Part shown: one piece after another, positions 1 through 11,402 of the stretch
Layout: each line of letters opens with the position of its first letter
Numbering within the stretch: the stretch's first letter is position 1
Assembly: GCA_030765055.1 (NCBI GenBank)
Contig: CM060953.1
Span: forward strand, 186,333,268 to 186,397,267
Length of the DNA stretch: 64,000 bases
From: Mantis religiosa
Lineage: Eukaryota; Arthropoda; Insecta; Mantodea; Mantidae
Direction: 5' to 3'
The notes under the pieces: generated by a model
The model's input: the letters and a program-made list of their open reading frames with translations, nothing else
Databases searched by the model: none
Told to the model about the DNA's origin: nothing
Translations under genes and position numbers: made by a program

Positions 1-564
1 TCTATTCACCGGCTTACGCCAACATTATGAAACTGCATGCATTATACTCTTTCTATTTCATTATTTAAAACAAACTGTAATCAAAAGCACATTTCTCTCA
101 TGAAAGTCACCATTATACATTGGAGCAAACACAGGCAATCAAAACAAGATAGAATCTGCAAGTATTCGCTAAGTTTATTGCAAAGAACATAGAATAATCA
201 CAGATATTATGAACTGTTTTGTATTTTCTTAGGTGCTAAAACGCCCAAGGTGGGCTGACGACTTTGTAATTGGCATTTATGTTTGAATGTTTCTGATTAA
301 ACAGTTTGTATTGAATACACAGTAATAGTTTACCAAACTGTATCTAGATAGCAGCACTAAGCTATGCCGCAATATTTGAACGCTGCTTTAGAGAAAAAGC
401 TGCCAAAAACAATCAGAATTGGCAAAAATAGGCCATCATGCTGGATAAGGAAGAAAGGGGAGATTGCATGGTTACGCCCCAAATATTTAAACCCCGCACT
501 AGACATTTAAAAATGGGGGAAATAAAAACTCTTACCATAATTCAATAAAGAAAGGTTTGGGGAA
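1..564. other. AT-rich non-coding, nothing recognised
   Basis: No open frame of note, no tRNA-like boxes and no repeat shared with the rest of the window were seen. It ends at a 16-bp sequence (565-580) that is repeated at 1049-1064 and flanks the next insertion. Confidence 0.6.
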
Positions 565-580
565 CATTTGTATGTATAAA

Positions 581-1048
581 CGTAGAGTCAGACTGAAAAA
601 TTCAATGCCATAGCCGGGACGGAAACCAGAAGATCCGTGGTTCAAATTACGGTTATGGCATTGACTTTTTCAGTCTGACTCTACGTTTTCACAATTTATC
701 CTACACACGGCCAATGTGAAATAACAATTAATTTCCATTAATTTACCTAATAGTGGTTAACTATAAAGCCCTGGCCTTAAAAAACTTACAATATAGTAAG
801 TCGCCATTAAGGTAGTTGTCTCATGTGTTTATGAGAACTCCTAGTGGTTTACCGGCAAAATACGAGTCATTTGGAGAATTTAATGTCATATCGGCACGTT
901 GGCCATAGTAGCACAATGGTAGTGCGGCTGTACGGAAACCAGAAGATCCGTGGTTCAAATCCCGGCTATGGCATTGAATTTTTCAGTCCTACTCTACGTT
1001 TCCACAATTTATCCTACACACGGCCAATGTGAAAGAACAATTAATTTC
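581..1048 (+). mobile_element. Foldback tRNA-derived SINE (family A), dimeric copy with target duplication
   Basis: The block is flanked by a 16-bp direct repeat (565-580 and 1049-1064, CATTTGTATGTATAAA), so the whole 468 bp inserted as one unit. It starts with an inverted piece of its own 3' end: 581-612 pairs with 654-685 with one mismatch. A partial unit follows, then a full unit whose core is tRNA-like: GCCATAG at 902-908 pairs with CTATGGC at 966-972, and a B-box-like GGTTCAAATCC lies between. The tail continues to about 1048. Other copies lie at 13274-13555, 27570-27823 and 55640-56249. The tRNA parent is not certain because the T stem has mismatches. Mobilisation by a LINE is inferred from the duplication length. 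Confidence 0.8.
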
Positions 1049-1161
1049 CATTTGTATGTATAAATATAAAAATTGTAATTTTTGAGACTTTGAGGCTATT
1101 TTTCAGTCCCAGTGTCCCCGGAAAATTAAAAAAAGCTGAGTTTTTTTGTGTGTAATTTACT

Positions 1162-1380
1162 TCCTCAAACGTTGTTATATCGGACGATGAATGAAATGGT
1201 GAAATGAGAACGAAATGAGTCCGGCGTCCATGGAACTTAGAGTTACCCGACATTCATTTATCAGGATAAGGGAAGACCCCAGGAAAAGCCTATCCAGGTA
1301 ACTCACCCTGACCGAAATTCGAACTCAAGACCGCTTGAACGTGAGGTAGAAACGCTACCATCTACGCTACCGCGGCGGGC
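1162..1380 (-). mobile_element. tRNA-derived SINE (family B)
   Basis: Read on the minus strand, the unit begins GCCCGCC near 1380, carries a T-arm/B-box-like GAGTTCGAAT and then a body ending in a 'cgtccgatat...cgttg' motif near 1162. The same order recurs at 4615-4837 (minus) and 58152-58363 (plus). The body downstream of the tRNA head is the sequence that makes up the 108-bp satellites at 21616-23640 and 62280-64000. Confidence 0.8.
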
Positions 1381-2194
1381 AAAATCTCAGTGTTATATTC
1401 ATAGAAATTGAAATAACCTTTACCTTTTATTATGAATTCATAACTTCAGAAAGCTTATCTTCCTAGCTAATTCATTTCAATCGAGATTAAGCTGTTGCAG
1501 AGTTATATATTAATTTAAATGTATATATTGAACTTACATTAACCAATACTCGGCTAGCCTAACAGGTACAGCTGAGTTAGGTATAAGCTATCATGTTTTG
1601 CTGCCTGTAAAACGTTACGTATTTTATTTAACTGTATTTTAAATCTGAGAAGCGGAAAGAGTATTAACGTAAGTATTCCGCCCGGCAGGTGTTTATGTCA
1701 TCAGCTGCAGTTATTAGTTTAAACTACCAAAATTTGACCAGCTTCTCATCCAAACCACCCTTGTTGTTTCTGTATTATTATATCAAAGCCATATAAATCA
1801 CAAGGCCAGACCTATCCACTAGCGACCTCAGAAAGAAAGGTCATGGAACAAAAGATGACATTTTCTAGAAATTCCGAACTGCTCTACAGGTTCACGATAT
1901 TAGCTTAAGCCCTTTCAGAGCTCTAACAAATGCTCCTTCAACTTGTGTACCGAGAAAGATCATATTTTCCTCGAGGGTTACATCTCGGTAAGTTGATTTT
2001 ATTATCTACGTGGTAGCCTGAGAGTAAAACCTTGTTGACTTTATGTCTCTTCAACAGAAGCGCTCTGGTGGATGTCTAAGGAACTTAATATACCGGCTCT
2101 GCGATAAACTGCGTTTAAGGAACCAGATAAAAGACAGAAAAACACTAAAGAAAAAGAAGAGTTTTAAAAATCTAAAGATATATTCTATATTACA
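1381..2194. other. Non-coding interval, nothing recognised
   Basis: AT-rich sequence without a long open frame, tRNA-like boxes or a copy elsewhere in the window that I could find. Confidence 0.5.
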
Positions 2195-2390
2195 GAGCGG
2201 TTTCGTCTTTTGCCCGCATTCGGAAGGCCTAGATTCGATTCCCGTGGCCGACCTACCTGATCTAACGTTTTTTCGGGGGTTTTCCCGGGTCGCTAGGCCA
2301 ATGCCGGGTAGGTTAAATACATTCCCCGAATTTCCTGACCCTCCGTTACATCTTCCTTATCATTTCGTATCATCTATCATCTGGTAGAAG
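2195..2390 (+). mobile_element. Probable tRNA-derived SINE (third family)
   Basis: A B-box-like GATTCGATTCC lies at about 2233-2243 within a tRNA-like context, followed by a GC-rich body with 'ttttcccggg' and 'aatgccggg' segments and a pyrimidine-rich end. The composition contrasts with the AT-rich flanks. No target duplication was found and no second copy is in the window, so the call rests on architecture only. Confidence 0.45.
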
Positions 2391-2496
2391 TGTCGGCGGT
2401 TGTCTCGCAGGTGCATGGCGGGATGATATGCTCTGAGGAAAACTACTTCTTCCTCCGGTAGGTCGGTTGATGGTCTCCGTTCCTCTGCTGGGATCA

Positions 2497-3630
2497 TCAA
2501 TTGAGTTGTGCACAGAAGCTCTGTGGTGAGGTGTCGGCGGGCAGTGGAACTGGTAGTGAAGCAGTTCACAAATCGGTCGGTCAATTGAGTTGTGCACAGA
2601 AGCTCTGTGGTGAGGCTTTGGCGGGCATTGCGACAGGTAGTGAAGTAGTTCACATATCAGTCGGTCAATTGAGTTGTGCACAGAAGTCTATGGTGAGTTT
2701 TCGGCGGGCAGTGGAACTGGTAGTGAAGCAGTTCACAAATCATTCAATCAATTGTGTTGTGAGGCGTCGACGGGCAGTGGAAATTGTAGTGAAGTAGTTC
2801 ACAAATCAGTAGGTCAATTTAGTTGTCCACAGAAGCTCTGTGGTGAGGCATCGATGGGTAGTGGAACTGGTAGTGAAGCAGTTCACAAGTGAGTCAGTCA
2901 ATTAAGTTGTGCACAGAAGCTTTGTGATGAGGAGTCGGCGGGCAGTGGAAATGGCAGTGAAGCAGTTCACATATCAGTCGGTCAATTTAGTTGTGCACTG
3001 AAGCTCTGTGCTGAGGCGTCGGCGGGCAGTGGAACTGGTAGTGAAGCAGTTCACAAATCATTCACTCAATTGAGTTGTGGGGCGTCGACGGTCAGTGGAA
3101 ATGGTAGTGAAGCAGTTCACAATTGAGTCAGTCAATTAAGTTGTTCACAGAAGCTTTGTGGTGAGGCGTCGGCGGGCAGTGGAGCTTGTAGTGAAGCAGT
3201 TCACATATCAGTCGGTAAATTTAGTTGTGCACAGAAGCTCTGGGTGAAGCTTTGGCGGGCACTAGAACAGGTAGTGAAGCAGTTTACAAATCAGTCGGAC
3301 AGTTGATTTGTGCACAGAAGCTCTGTGGTAAGGCGTCGGCGGGCAGTGGAACTGGTAGTGAAGCAGTTCACAAATCAGTCAGTCAATTGAGTTGTGCAGA
3401 GAAGCTCCTTAGTGAGGTGTCAGCGGGCAGTGGAACAGTTAGTGAAGGAGTTCATAAAACAGTTGGACAATTGAGTTGTGCACAGGAGCTTTGTGGTGAG
3501 GCGTCGGCGGGCAGTGGAACCGGTAGTGAAGCAGTTCACAAATCAGTCGGTCAATTGAGTTGTGAACAGAAGCTCTGTGGTGAGGCATCGGCGGGCATTG
3601 GAACAGGTAGTGAAGCAGTTCACGAGCGAA
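2497..3630 (+). repeat. 84-bp minisatellite array
   Basis: About 13 tandem units of 84 bp; starts such as 2497, 2581 and 2665 are exactly 84 apart. Some units are shortened (one is 83 bp with an internal deletion near 2755). Because 84 is divisible by three, several open frames encode a 28-residue repeat containing the words LSCAQKLCGEAS and GSEAVHKSVGQ (for example 2501-2797 and 3225-3767). The frame breaks between blocks, and several units carry deletions. I therefore read it as a non-coding minisatellite that happens to stay open, not a gene. Confidence 0.85.
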
Positions 3631-4550
3631 TATCGGGTTTTCTGTGCTTCAGAGTGGTCGTGCAGTACCGTGTAAGAAATGAACCTGTGTGTATGTTGGA
3701 GAGATTACTAGCAGCCCAAGTTGGTGCGTGTAAAACAGACATGAAGAACATTAAGGAGACATATTGAAGTTGTGTACTTGTGTAAAACAAAATATTGTTG
3801 TGAGTTAGGATTGCGTTAACAATGTTGGTAACATAAAGGGAGTTTGAGGTGAACTAGAGTTGTGTTGCCTTTGTCACATCAAATATTACTGATATCAAAT
3901 AATAATACAACATAAAAACAAAATATTCTTGGTCTCCAAAAGTTAGCAAGTAAAACACACGTTCTTAATTGCAATTCTAGAACATTTTATGTCTATTTCT
4001 AGGAAAATGTCAACCTGAGACAGTATATGTTGTCTACTCATCAATTTAAAATACTATAAATTTCTCTGTAATCTATAGTTTAATCAAAGAGACGTGTTCA
4101 AGGTTAAAGTCTTTGTATATCAATCACGGAAGTTCAGTCCAGATAGGCAGAAGCTTTAATTAAATTCATTTTGTGTGCAGTATCGAGTTGCATGTCTGTC
4201 ACATCGCGGGAGCGACAGAAGGGAAACGATGATATATGCACAAGTCACGTGCAATATTTATACAAAATTCTGGTCACAATTCCCTCGTCTGTGTTTCAAC
4301 AGAGATAACAGAGAGCACTACATTTGACGCTATATTTCCTAATTTAACGGCTTGCAGTTGTAGTCGGAGCTAAAAGCAAACAGAGGTCCCATTTCCCTAC
4401 AGAAGTGAAACAGCATACGGAGTTTCAAGACCATACGTTGTTATTTCTTGGTTAAATGGAGTGTTAACAGATTTGTAGATCTCTAAATAAAGTAGGGTTA
4501 AATCTAATTTGCAAACATACATACATTACATTAAACAAATAGTGCAGAAA
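3631..4550. other. Non-coding interval downstream of the minisatellite
   Basis: AT-rich. The minisatellite frame runs on to a stop at 3765-3767 but the added residues match nothing I know. No repeat shared with other parts of the window was seen. Confidence 0.5.
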
Positions 4551-4556
4551 TAAATT

Positions 4557-4600
4557 ACAGTAAAACCTCTATAAAACGAAACGTAATTTAATTTACTTGT
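4557..4600 (+). repeat. Pogo/Tigger-like terminal sequence
   Basis: The sequence 'tacagtaaaacctctata' resembles the conserved ends of pogo-type transposons. Only this end is present; SINE B follows at 4615. Similar ends occur at 55601, 56378 and 56404. Confidence 0.35.
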
Positions 4601-4614
4601 TTTTATAATTTAGG

Positions 4615-4837
4615 TCCTCCAACGTTAAGTCACATCGGACGATGAATGGAACGGGTGAGATGGTGTTCATATGAGCCCAAGGTCCATAGAGCTTAGAGTT
4701 ACCCGACATTCATCCTTCAGGATAAGGGAAAACTCTGGAAAAAAAACTTATCTAGGTAACTCACCCTAACTGAGATTCGAACTCGGCACCTCTTGAACCT
4801 GAGGTAGACACGCTACCATCACGCTACCGAGGCGGGC
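4615..4837 (-). mobile_element. tRNA-derived SINE (family B)
   Basis: Minus-strand copy of the family described at 1162-1380, with the tRNA head at the 4837 end (GCCCGCC start, GAGTTCGAAT-type B box in reverse complement) and the body ending in 'cctccaacgtta' at 4616. Both head and tail are present. Confidence 0.8.
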
Positions 4838-4849
4838 AAATAACGTTAA

Positions 4850-6056
4850 CGGTGCATATGAGTAGTACATGTGTTTGTCTGAGACTTAGTTTATTTCCTA
4901 TATTACGGAGCACTGAAGATCCGGTAATTTTTGTGTAGAATACTGGACAAGTTAAAGTAGGTAAAGAGCTGTCCATTAGTGGAACCGTAAGTTCGGGTGT
5001 GCCGCAAGGCTCAGTACTAGGACCTTTACTGGTTCTCGTTTTTGTTAATGACATTGCTGTTAATATTAACTGCCAGATAAGGTTGTTTGCAGACGATTGT
5101 ATCATTTATAATAAAATTCGGAATACATTGCATAAAACCGCTCTTCAGGATGATTTAAATGAAATCTGTAATTGGGCTGCGGCTAACAAAATGTCAATTA
5201 ATGCCAAGAAAAGTAAGTCCATTGTTTTTAGTAGAACTAAGGACAAAATTATTGTTAACTATCACATGGGAGGGGTGCAAATTCCACAGGTGGACAGCTG
5301 CAAATACTTGGGAGTGTACCTGGCAAGTAATGCTGGATGGGACGAAGAAGTAAATTCCACATCTAGGAATGCGTCATTTCGTAATGAGAATATTGAAAAA
5401 GGGGAGCGATAGGTCCAGGGAAATTGCCTACAAGGCCTTAGTGGAATATGGAGTAGCATGCTGGGACCCGTATAGAGCTAACCAAATCGATCCATTAGAA
5501 AAAATACAGAAGAGGGCAATAAAATTCATAAAAAGAGACAAGTATTTTGGGCCTATAAAAGGAGATGAGACTAAATGGGAGGAATTAACAATTAGGCGTA
5601 AAAAATATAGGTTGGTAGCATTATTCAAAGCTAATGCTGGTGTAAAGGCATGGGTGGACGTTAGTGTAAGGTTAGATAATCCGGATTATTATGGACGAAA
5701 CGATCATAGGTATAAAAGATACAGAATCGACGTAGGAAAATTTTCTTTTGTTAATAGAACCGTTGAAGAATGGAATGAATTGCCTGTAGCAGTCTGTCAG
5801 GGCTGTCCCCTGTCGCTGAAGAAATTTAGAAAAAATCTAGATGGTTTATAGTTTAACTTTTAAATTATAATGGTATATAATATGTAAATAGAGAAGTAAT
5901 TAGATATGTTTAAGTGACTAAAGTTAAAATAATATCACGTTTGTATTGTTTGTGTTATTGTTGTAAATCTATTGTTGTAAATTTGTAATTTGATCTGTAT
6001 TCCTAACTCTGCCACCGGGTAGTACCCAATTGCAGTGAATAAATACATACATACAC
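4850..6056 (+). mobile_element. 5'-truncated non-LTR retrotransposon (Jockey/CR1-like) with tetranucleotide tail
   Basis: A reverse transcriptase 3' portion (4880-5851) is followed by a short 3' UTR ending in CTGCCACCGGG (6009-6019), 'gcagtgaataaa' and a (ATAC)n tail. The copy at 35327-36342 has the same order: RT end, CTGCCACCGGG, 'gcagtgaaataaa', then (CTAT)n. The shared 3' terminus with different tetranucleotide tails suggests the two belong to one family or closely related ones. Confidence 0.8.
4880..5851 (+). pseudogene. Reverse transcriptase C-terminal half, frameshifted
   Basis: Two overlapping frames (to 5412 and from 5369) together give the RT palm and thumb region. The first has a VPQGSVLGP-type motif near 4996 and the catalytic FADD (LFADDCIIY) near 5086-5110, then a KYLGVYL motif. 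The second carries the conserved 'CWDPYR' and 'IQKRA.KF' segments typical of insect LINEs. A frameshift near 5370-5410 and an in-frame stop upstream of 4999 show it is dead. The endonuclease and ORF1 are absent through 5' truncation, the usual outcome of target-primed reverse transcription. Confidence 0.8.
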
Positions 6057-6369
6057 ACAATTCGTTTTTTTCTCGTTTGGTAGGTGGTACGCACTGTACA
6101 TTCTTAAGTTTTACAGACACCTCCTCGACTGCTTTTAGACAGCTCAGAATAACATTCTTCAGCCTGTTTAATGGTTGTTGATAATACCCAAAGTTTTTAT
6201 TTATAAAATATGAAAGTAATGCTATTAACACAGTATAACAAACACCTTACACTCCTTGGAAGGCAGACCTACCTGCGTGGCAAGGAGTAGTTGGAATCAA
6301 ACTAAAGCCACGCGTTGCGAACCGGACTATCCCTGCGTGTTGTACCCGGGACTGACGTCAGCAGTTATA
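6057..6369. other. Short non-coding interval
   Basis: No recognisable element between the LINE tail and the mariner end at 6372. Confidence 0.5.
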
Positions 6370-6371
6370 TA

Positions 6372-7665
6372 CAAGGGCTGTTCAATAAAGGATGATCACT
6401 TTTTTTTTTGACAACGTACCTTTACTCATCCTCATAATTTAGATGGTCCTTCTCAAAAATAGTCTCCTCTGAATGCGATTCACTTGTCACAGCGTTTCTG
6501 CTAGTCTTAAAAGACATTCTGGGAAGCATTTTGAGACATCCTTCAAAATCGCCTCCGCAGCCTTCACCACTGCTTCTGATGATGGATATGCCTCCCTCGA
6601 AGGCGTTTTTTCAAGTTGCGTTTTTTCAAGTTAAAGAATAGAAAAAAATCACATAAGGCTAAATCCGGACTATAGGGAGGGTGAGGGGTGCACTTCACGT
6701 TGATTTTTGCAAAATATTCAGCAAGAACATTGGCAATATGCGGCCGCGCATTATCGTGGTGCAGCATCCAGCCTGCTTCACAGAAATGTGGTCTTTTGCT
6801 CCCGATATGGACTTGCAATGTCTTCACGACATCCCTGTAGTATTGTCCAGTTATTGATGTGTGTGTAGGTACAACATGCTGATAAACCATTCCATGAATA
6901 TCAAACAATGAGATGACCATAGCTTTTGCAGCAACCACTTTTGCTTTTTTGAGGGTTGATGATGGAGAGCTCCACAGTGAGCTTTGCTGTTTGCTCTCAG
7001 GATCAAACTGATGTAGCCAAGTTTCATCAGCAGTGATTACGTTTGAAGGAAACTCCGGATCTTCCTCTAACATCAACTTTAACTGCATGCAGACCTGCAT
7101 GCGAATATCTTTTTGTTTGGTAATCAACAGTCTTGGAACCCATCGCGCACAAACGCGTGTCATGTGTGACGTTTCTGTCACCAACGTGTGTGTGGCACTC
7201 AATGAAATGTTCAGTATTTCAGAAAGTGACCTTAAGGTCTATCCTCTCTCACAATGGTAGCAGCAGTGTTGATGTTTTCTTCTGTAAGAGCAGTAACTGG
7301 AACACCGGGTCCACCTTCCTTTGAAATTAACTGTCTCCCCTCTTTAAACATTTTAAACCATCTTCGACCTGTTCTTTAGGGAAGAACTGACTCTCCATAT
7401 GCCTCCTGTAACATTTTATAGGCTTCGACTGAATATTTGTTGAAACGAAAACCGAATTTCAAAGTCGCAAATTGTTCCTCGCGTATTAGCTTCATTGCTG
7501 CGGTAGGTGATACTAAACTTGCCTGGTTCTCACAGGCGGGAACCAGGAGTACCAACAATGAAACTATTACGGCGTGTATGTCTCACATTAAGCTAACAGA
7601 ATATAATAAAGTGTGTGAAAAATTATAACCGTAAAAAAATTATTATCATTCTATATTGATTAGCG
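6372..7665 (-). mobile_element. Mariner element, family M1, near full length
   Basis: The left end reads GGGCTGTTCAATAAAG just inside a TA (6370-6371). The right end near 7630-7665 is a degraded counterpart. Three relatives lie at 38206-39099, 58375-59322 and about 59812-61114. Length near 1.29 kb is normal for mariner. The transposase runs right to left. Confidence 0.85.
6405..7495 (-). pseudogene. Mariner transposase, D,D34D, frameshifted
   Basis: The likely start is the ATG at 7493-7495 (MKLIREEQF...), giving the N-terminal helix-turn-helix region. The main open block (7202-6564) carries all three catalytic Asp residues: ADETW, HHDNARPH and YSPDLALCD, with 34 residues between the second and third, the mariner spacing. 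Frameshifts separate the N-terminal part, the core and the C-terminus. A duplicated 'LKKR' stretch sits near 6610. It would have cut and pasted DNA at TA sites; this copy cannot make a full protein. Confidence 0.85.
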
Positions 7666-9083
7666 ATCGTACCGCAAGAATCGTAAAGAGACACCTTTAA
7701 AGGTGTATGAGATCCGATGCCTGATATTCAGCCTAGTTGAGCCTAGAATCAAGTATAATTCCAACCATTTTCTAGAGGGGTCGTAGTTCATTTCCTGGCC
7801 GGGGATGAGATTTTTTCTCCAGCCAAATTTATCCCCTATCCTCGCGTTTAGCGTAAACAATTTCCATTCAACAGTCGATTCATCCATTCTGCCAGAAAGC
7901 AGTGCATAGTGGAGCTAATTATGCTGCATATCCTCTGAAGAAGGGATGATGTGTATCTCGCACTAATTAGTGTTTTAGTTCCTATCTTCCTCATCAACAC
8001 TGCAGCGCAGTGATCAACAGCGGCTGAGCGATAATTTTGATGACCTTTAAATGAACTGTAGTATCGAACCGTTCTCTATAATGTAAATGGGCGTGGTGGA
8101 ACAGCTGCTTCTACAAAGCGCTTTTTTTTTTTTCACCCGGTAAAACACGCAAACCGCGAGACCATTCAACAAAGTACATTCATCACGAATGACTGAAAAG
8201 AACTCGTGACGGACACAAATTCTTTGCATCCTTCACCACTTCTTAAACTTTCTACATTTATTCTGTTCGAGTCCCAAAGAACACAGTGCAACTTGCGTGT
8301 TGGTTGTGCTCAAAGCACTAGAGGTTCCTTACTCACTGGTGAGGCTAATTTATCAGCAGACAAGACTGGTATTCCCACTGCGTATATATAACAATGTGCG
8401 TTTTAGGAAAAAAAAATTATATGCACTGTTCAGTTCCCTCCAACCTCATCGAAAATAAACCGGGGGACGTATACACATTGCGATTTGTAACACTGCGCCG
8501 ACAAACATGTGTTCACCCTCTCTGCCGTCAACTGTTTACGTATGTCTCGTACGGCAATTGTCATATCTTTGACTGAAGCAGTATAGGGTTATAAAAGCAC
8601 TTGGCTCGTACTTACTAAATAAACTTTTGTCACGAAGTCTACTCGAGTTGAGCATTGTCATGAAGAAGTAACTCAAAATAAGATAGAACTCCAGCTTTAT
8701 TATGATTATTTTACGAAAACTTAACGATCTTGAGAACTTTCATGTTCCACAATCACAATAACTTTTTGGGCACTCTTCGGAGTAATTTGCTTCTACAAAA
8801 ACAAAAGAGCTGTAGTGTATTACAAAATCAAGTGAATTCAGCGTTAGAAATATGATTTTCTTCAGTTTTAGCCAGTTTAGCTTAACATTTACTTTACAAG
8901 TAGTCTTATAAACAGAACAGAGTTTTAACTTTGAATGATATCTCCTTAGTTTTCGTGTTATTATATTTAAAATTTGAATTTTACTATTCCATGAAAAATA
9001 CTCTAAACAATATAATTTTAAAAACAACACTTCTTTATTCCCTGTCAATTATTATTTGATTTTTTTAATTTATGTTCTTTAAC
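7666..9083. other. Non-coding interval, nothing recognised
   Basis: About 1.4 kb with only short chance frames (up to about 100 codons), none with motifs I know. A poly-T run lies near 8123. No copy elsewhere in the window was found. Confidence 0.5.
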
Positions 9084-9160
9084 TCCTTAAGTCATATCGG
9101 ACGATGAATGGAATGGGTGAAATGATGCTCAAATGGGCTCAAATGAATCCAATTTACATA
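9084..9160 (-). mobile_element. SINE B tail fragment
   Basis: Reverse complement of the SINE B body end ('aagtcatatcggacgatgaatgg'-type sequence). It is cut where the next mariner begins. Confidence 0.65.
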
Positions 9161-9164
9161 GCTT

Positions 9165-10215
9165 GAAAACTACAAAATTGACGATTAATTTGTCACTATT
9201 CAATATAATCTCCGTCCTTTTCCACGGTTTTTGTCCACATTTTAACTAGGGCGTGTATTCCAGCGTGGTAAAATACACGGCCTTGCTTCCTAAGCCATTG
9301 ACGCACGGACGTTTTCACAGCCTCCTCATCTTCAAAATGAATCCCACGATGAGCTTCCTTTAGTGGCCCTAACAGATGGAAGTCTGATGGTGCCAGGTCA
9401 GTGAGGTAAGACTTGTCATCCGAACTTCTTAATTTCTGCAGTGGTGTAACGGCTGGTGTGTGGTCTTGCAATGTCATGCATGAAAAAGTTTTTCATAGAA
9501 GTTTTTGTTGGGCGAACTCGGCGAAGACATGCTTTCAGCTTTTTGAGAGTTCTGACTATTGGACAGAATTTATTGTGCATCCCTGCTCCAAAGAATCAAT
9601 CATAAGCACACCCTCTGCATCACAAAACACTGTCGCCATAGCTTTCCCTGCCGAGCACTGAAGTTTTGAATTCCTTTTTCTTCGGTGACGTTGTGTGATG
9701 CCATTCCATTGACTGCCTCTTTGATTCAGGTTCAAAAAAATGAACCCACGTTTCGTCTTCAGTAACATTTTTTCCAGAAACCCCTTTCCCTCCAATTTGA
9801 AGCGCCGCAAGTGTTCGGAGGCTATTATTTCCCTTGCTTCTTTATTTCGGGTGGTTAACATTCTTGGTACCCAAAGTAAACAAACCTTTGAGTAACCAAG
9901 TTTTTGAATAATCGTCATCACACTGCCTTTACTGAGGGAAGTAATGCGACACAATTCACAATTCACAATTCGTGAATGCGAATTGGCGTTTCACCTTCCG
10001 CAGTCAAAAATTCAATCACAGAACGCTGTCTAATACAAATGTCGATGTCAGCCATTTTGCAAGAGGATGCAGTGCTGCCACCTGTTGACTTAGGAAGTTA
10101 CTACTGCAGAGGATTGGAGAAGAAGGTTTGAGGAATTGCGCCAAATTCAAAGTTTTGACATAACTTACTTATTTAAGAAAAAAAATAGGAGGCATTACTT
10201 TTTGACACACCCTCG
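9165..10215 (-). mobile_element. Mariner element, family M2, left end lost
   Basis: The right end is 'tttttgacacaccctcg' followed by TA (10216-10217), the standard end of a mariner with a GGTGTGTCAAAAAGTA-type inverted repeat. No matching repeat is seen at the left, where sequence passes into a SINE B fragment. Length about 1.05 kb indicates internal or terminal loss. Confidence 0.75.
9196..10055 (-). pseudogene. Mariner transposase (M2), frameshifted and shortened
   Basis: The start is the ATG at 10053-10055 (MADIDICIRQRSVIEFL). Part of the N-terminal helix-turn-helix is missing: the frame breaks soon after and resumes at a SKGSVMTIIQKLGYSK segment. The DETW motif with its catalytic Asp survives in an alternate frame, as does a HDIARPH version of the usual HDNARPH. 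The last motif is DLAPSDFHLLG near 9400. Several frameshifts separate these, so the gene is dead. Confidence 0.8.
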
Positions 10216-10216
10216 T

Positions 10217-11085
10217 ATCTCAAATAATTTTATTTTATTCCACATTATTTAAAAATTGTGATTTAAATTCTATAATTTTAAATCCCAGTTTTTCCTAACT
10301 GTTATATAAGTTCAAAAATATTAACCCAAAAAGCCTATTCCAAATGATAAATTTAACTGCTGGTGTTTTAAAAATCGCGTGACATATCTGAGAACATTTG
10401 GGACATTTTCAAAAATGTAATGTTATGAAGAACATAATTTTCATAAATATAAACTTTAAATACGAAAAAATTTTATTCTGTATTTTTCTCATTATAAAAG
10501 ATATTCTATTGAATTTATTAATGTATTTTTAACCCATGAAATGTTTGTCAATTTTGGCGAGATTTTCACTAAATTTCAGTGTAACATTCCTTTAACAGTT
10601 TCACTTTAAGTACAAACTTTATTGAGTAGTCGGAGTTTTTATTCAAGTTGAGAGTAGCTCGTTTATTAAGCGATGCATAAACGATCAGCGTGTTCAATAA
10701 TGCAACGTCATATTCAAGGTCTATATCCCAGCTTTACTACTTCCACTGACAAGCAATATAATCAAGTAAGGGGTAAAAATATTATTACATGAATTTCTCT
10801 ACTCGCAGTCATTTTATATATGACATCTGCAAACTAAATATACGAAGATTTTATATTTTGTTCTACCGAAACTCTCTATCATGATTTCACCGGAAGTACA
10901 AGCTTGAAGGCTTAAAGGAAGAGAAAAATTAGAAATAGTACGTGTGTTTTCATGTCACTACCCTTTACATGAAATATTTTTCAAAAATTAACCTCTGACA
11001 ACCTTTATGAGCAAAGATTAAATTCGTTAAATATTGGTATTCCCTTTATTATAATTATATTTTTAAAAATAATACCTGAAGCCTT
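10217..11085. other. AT-rich non-coding interval
   Basis: Low-complexity AT-rich sequence with no open frame or shared repeat seen. Confidence 0.5.
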
Positions 11086-11087
11086 CC

Positions 11088-11330
11088 TGGCGACGAATAT
11101 GTTCAAGATCTTCTCGGGAATCAAGCCAGGAGAAAAGACGATTAGAAACAGACGCTTCGGGAGCGTACATCTCTCCCATCATCAGGATATTTTAAGAAAT
11201 ATTATAACCACAAATGTATCGCTTAAGATAAAACAAATATAAACAAAGACAAAACACTATCAATACTCGTATCACTGAACAAAAGACTGTTATCAGTAAA
11301 TTAAATGCCAGGACAGGAGATGGCGTGAGT
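11088..11330 (-). mobile_element. Penelope-like element 3' end fragment
   Basis: Its reverse complement matches the 3' untranslated region that follows the Penelope-like endonuclease at 15640-15790 (shared 'catcatcaggatatttta' and 'agatcttttcggga'-like segments). No coding part is present. Confidence 0.6.
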
Positions 11331-11402
11331 ATAGAAAATTATTTACAAACGTAACCACTTAAGTTGACGATCCAAATGTACAACTTAAAGTTATAAATGA
11401 TA

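Noticed and set aside
902..972. Functional tRNA gene
   Set aside because: The T stem has mismatches, and the same sequence recurs as the head of a dispersed SINE.
3225..3767. A 180-codon repeat protein
   Set aside because: Its repeats are the 84-bp minisatellite, whose units elsewhere carry deletions and frame breaks.
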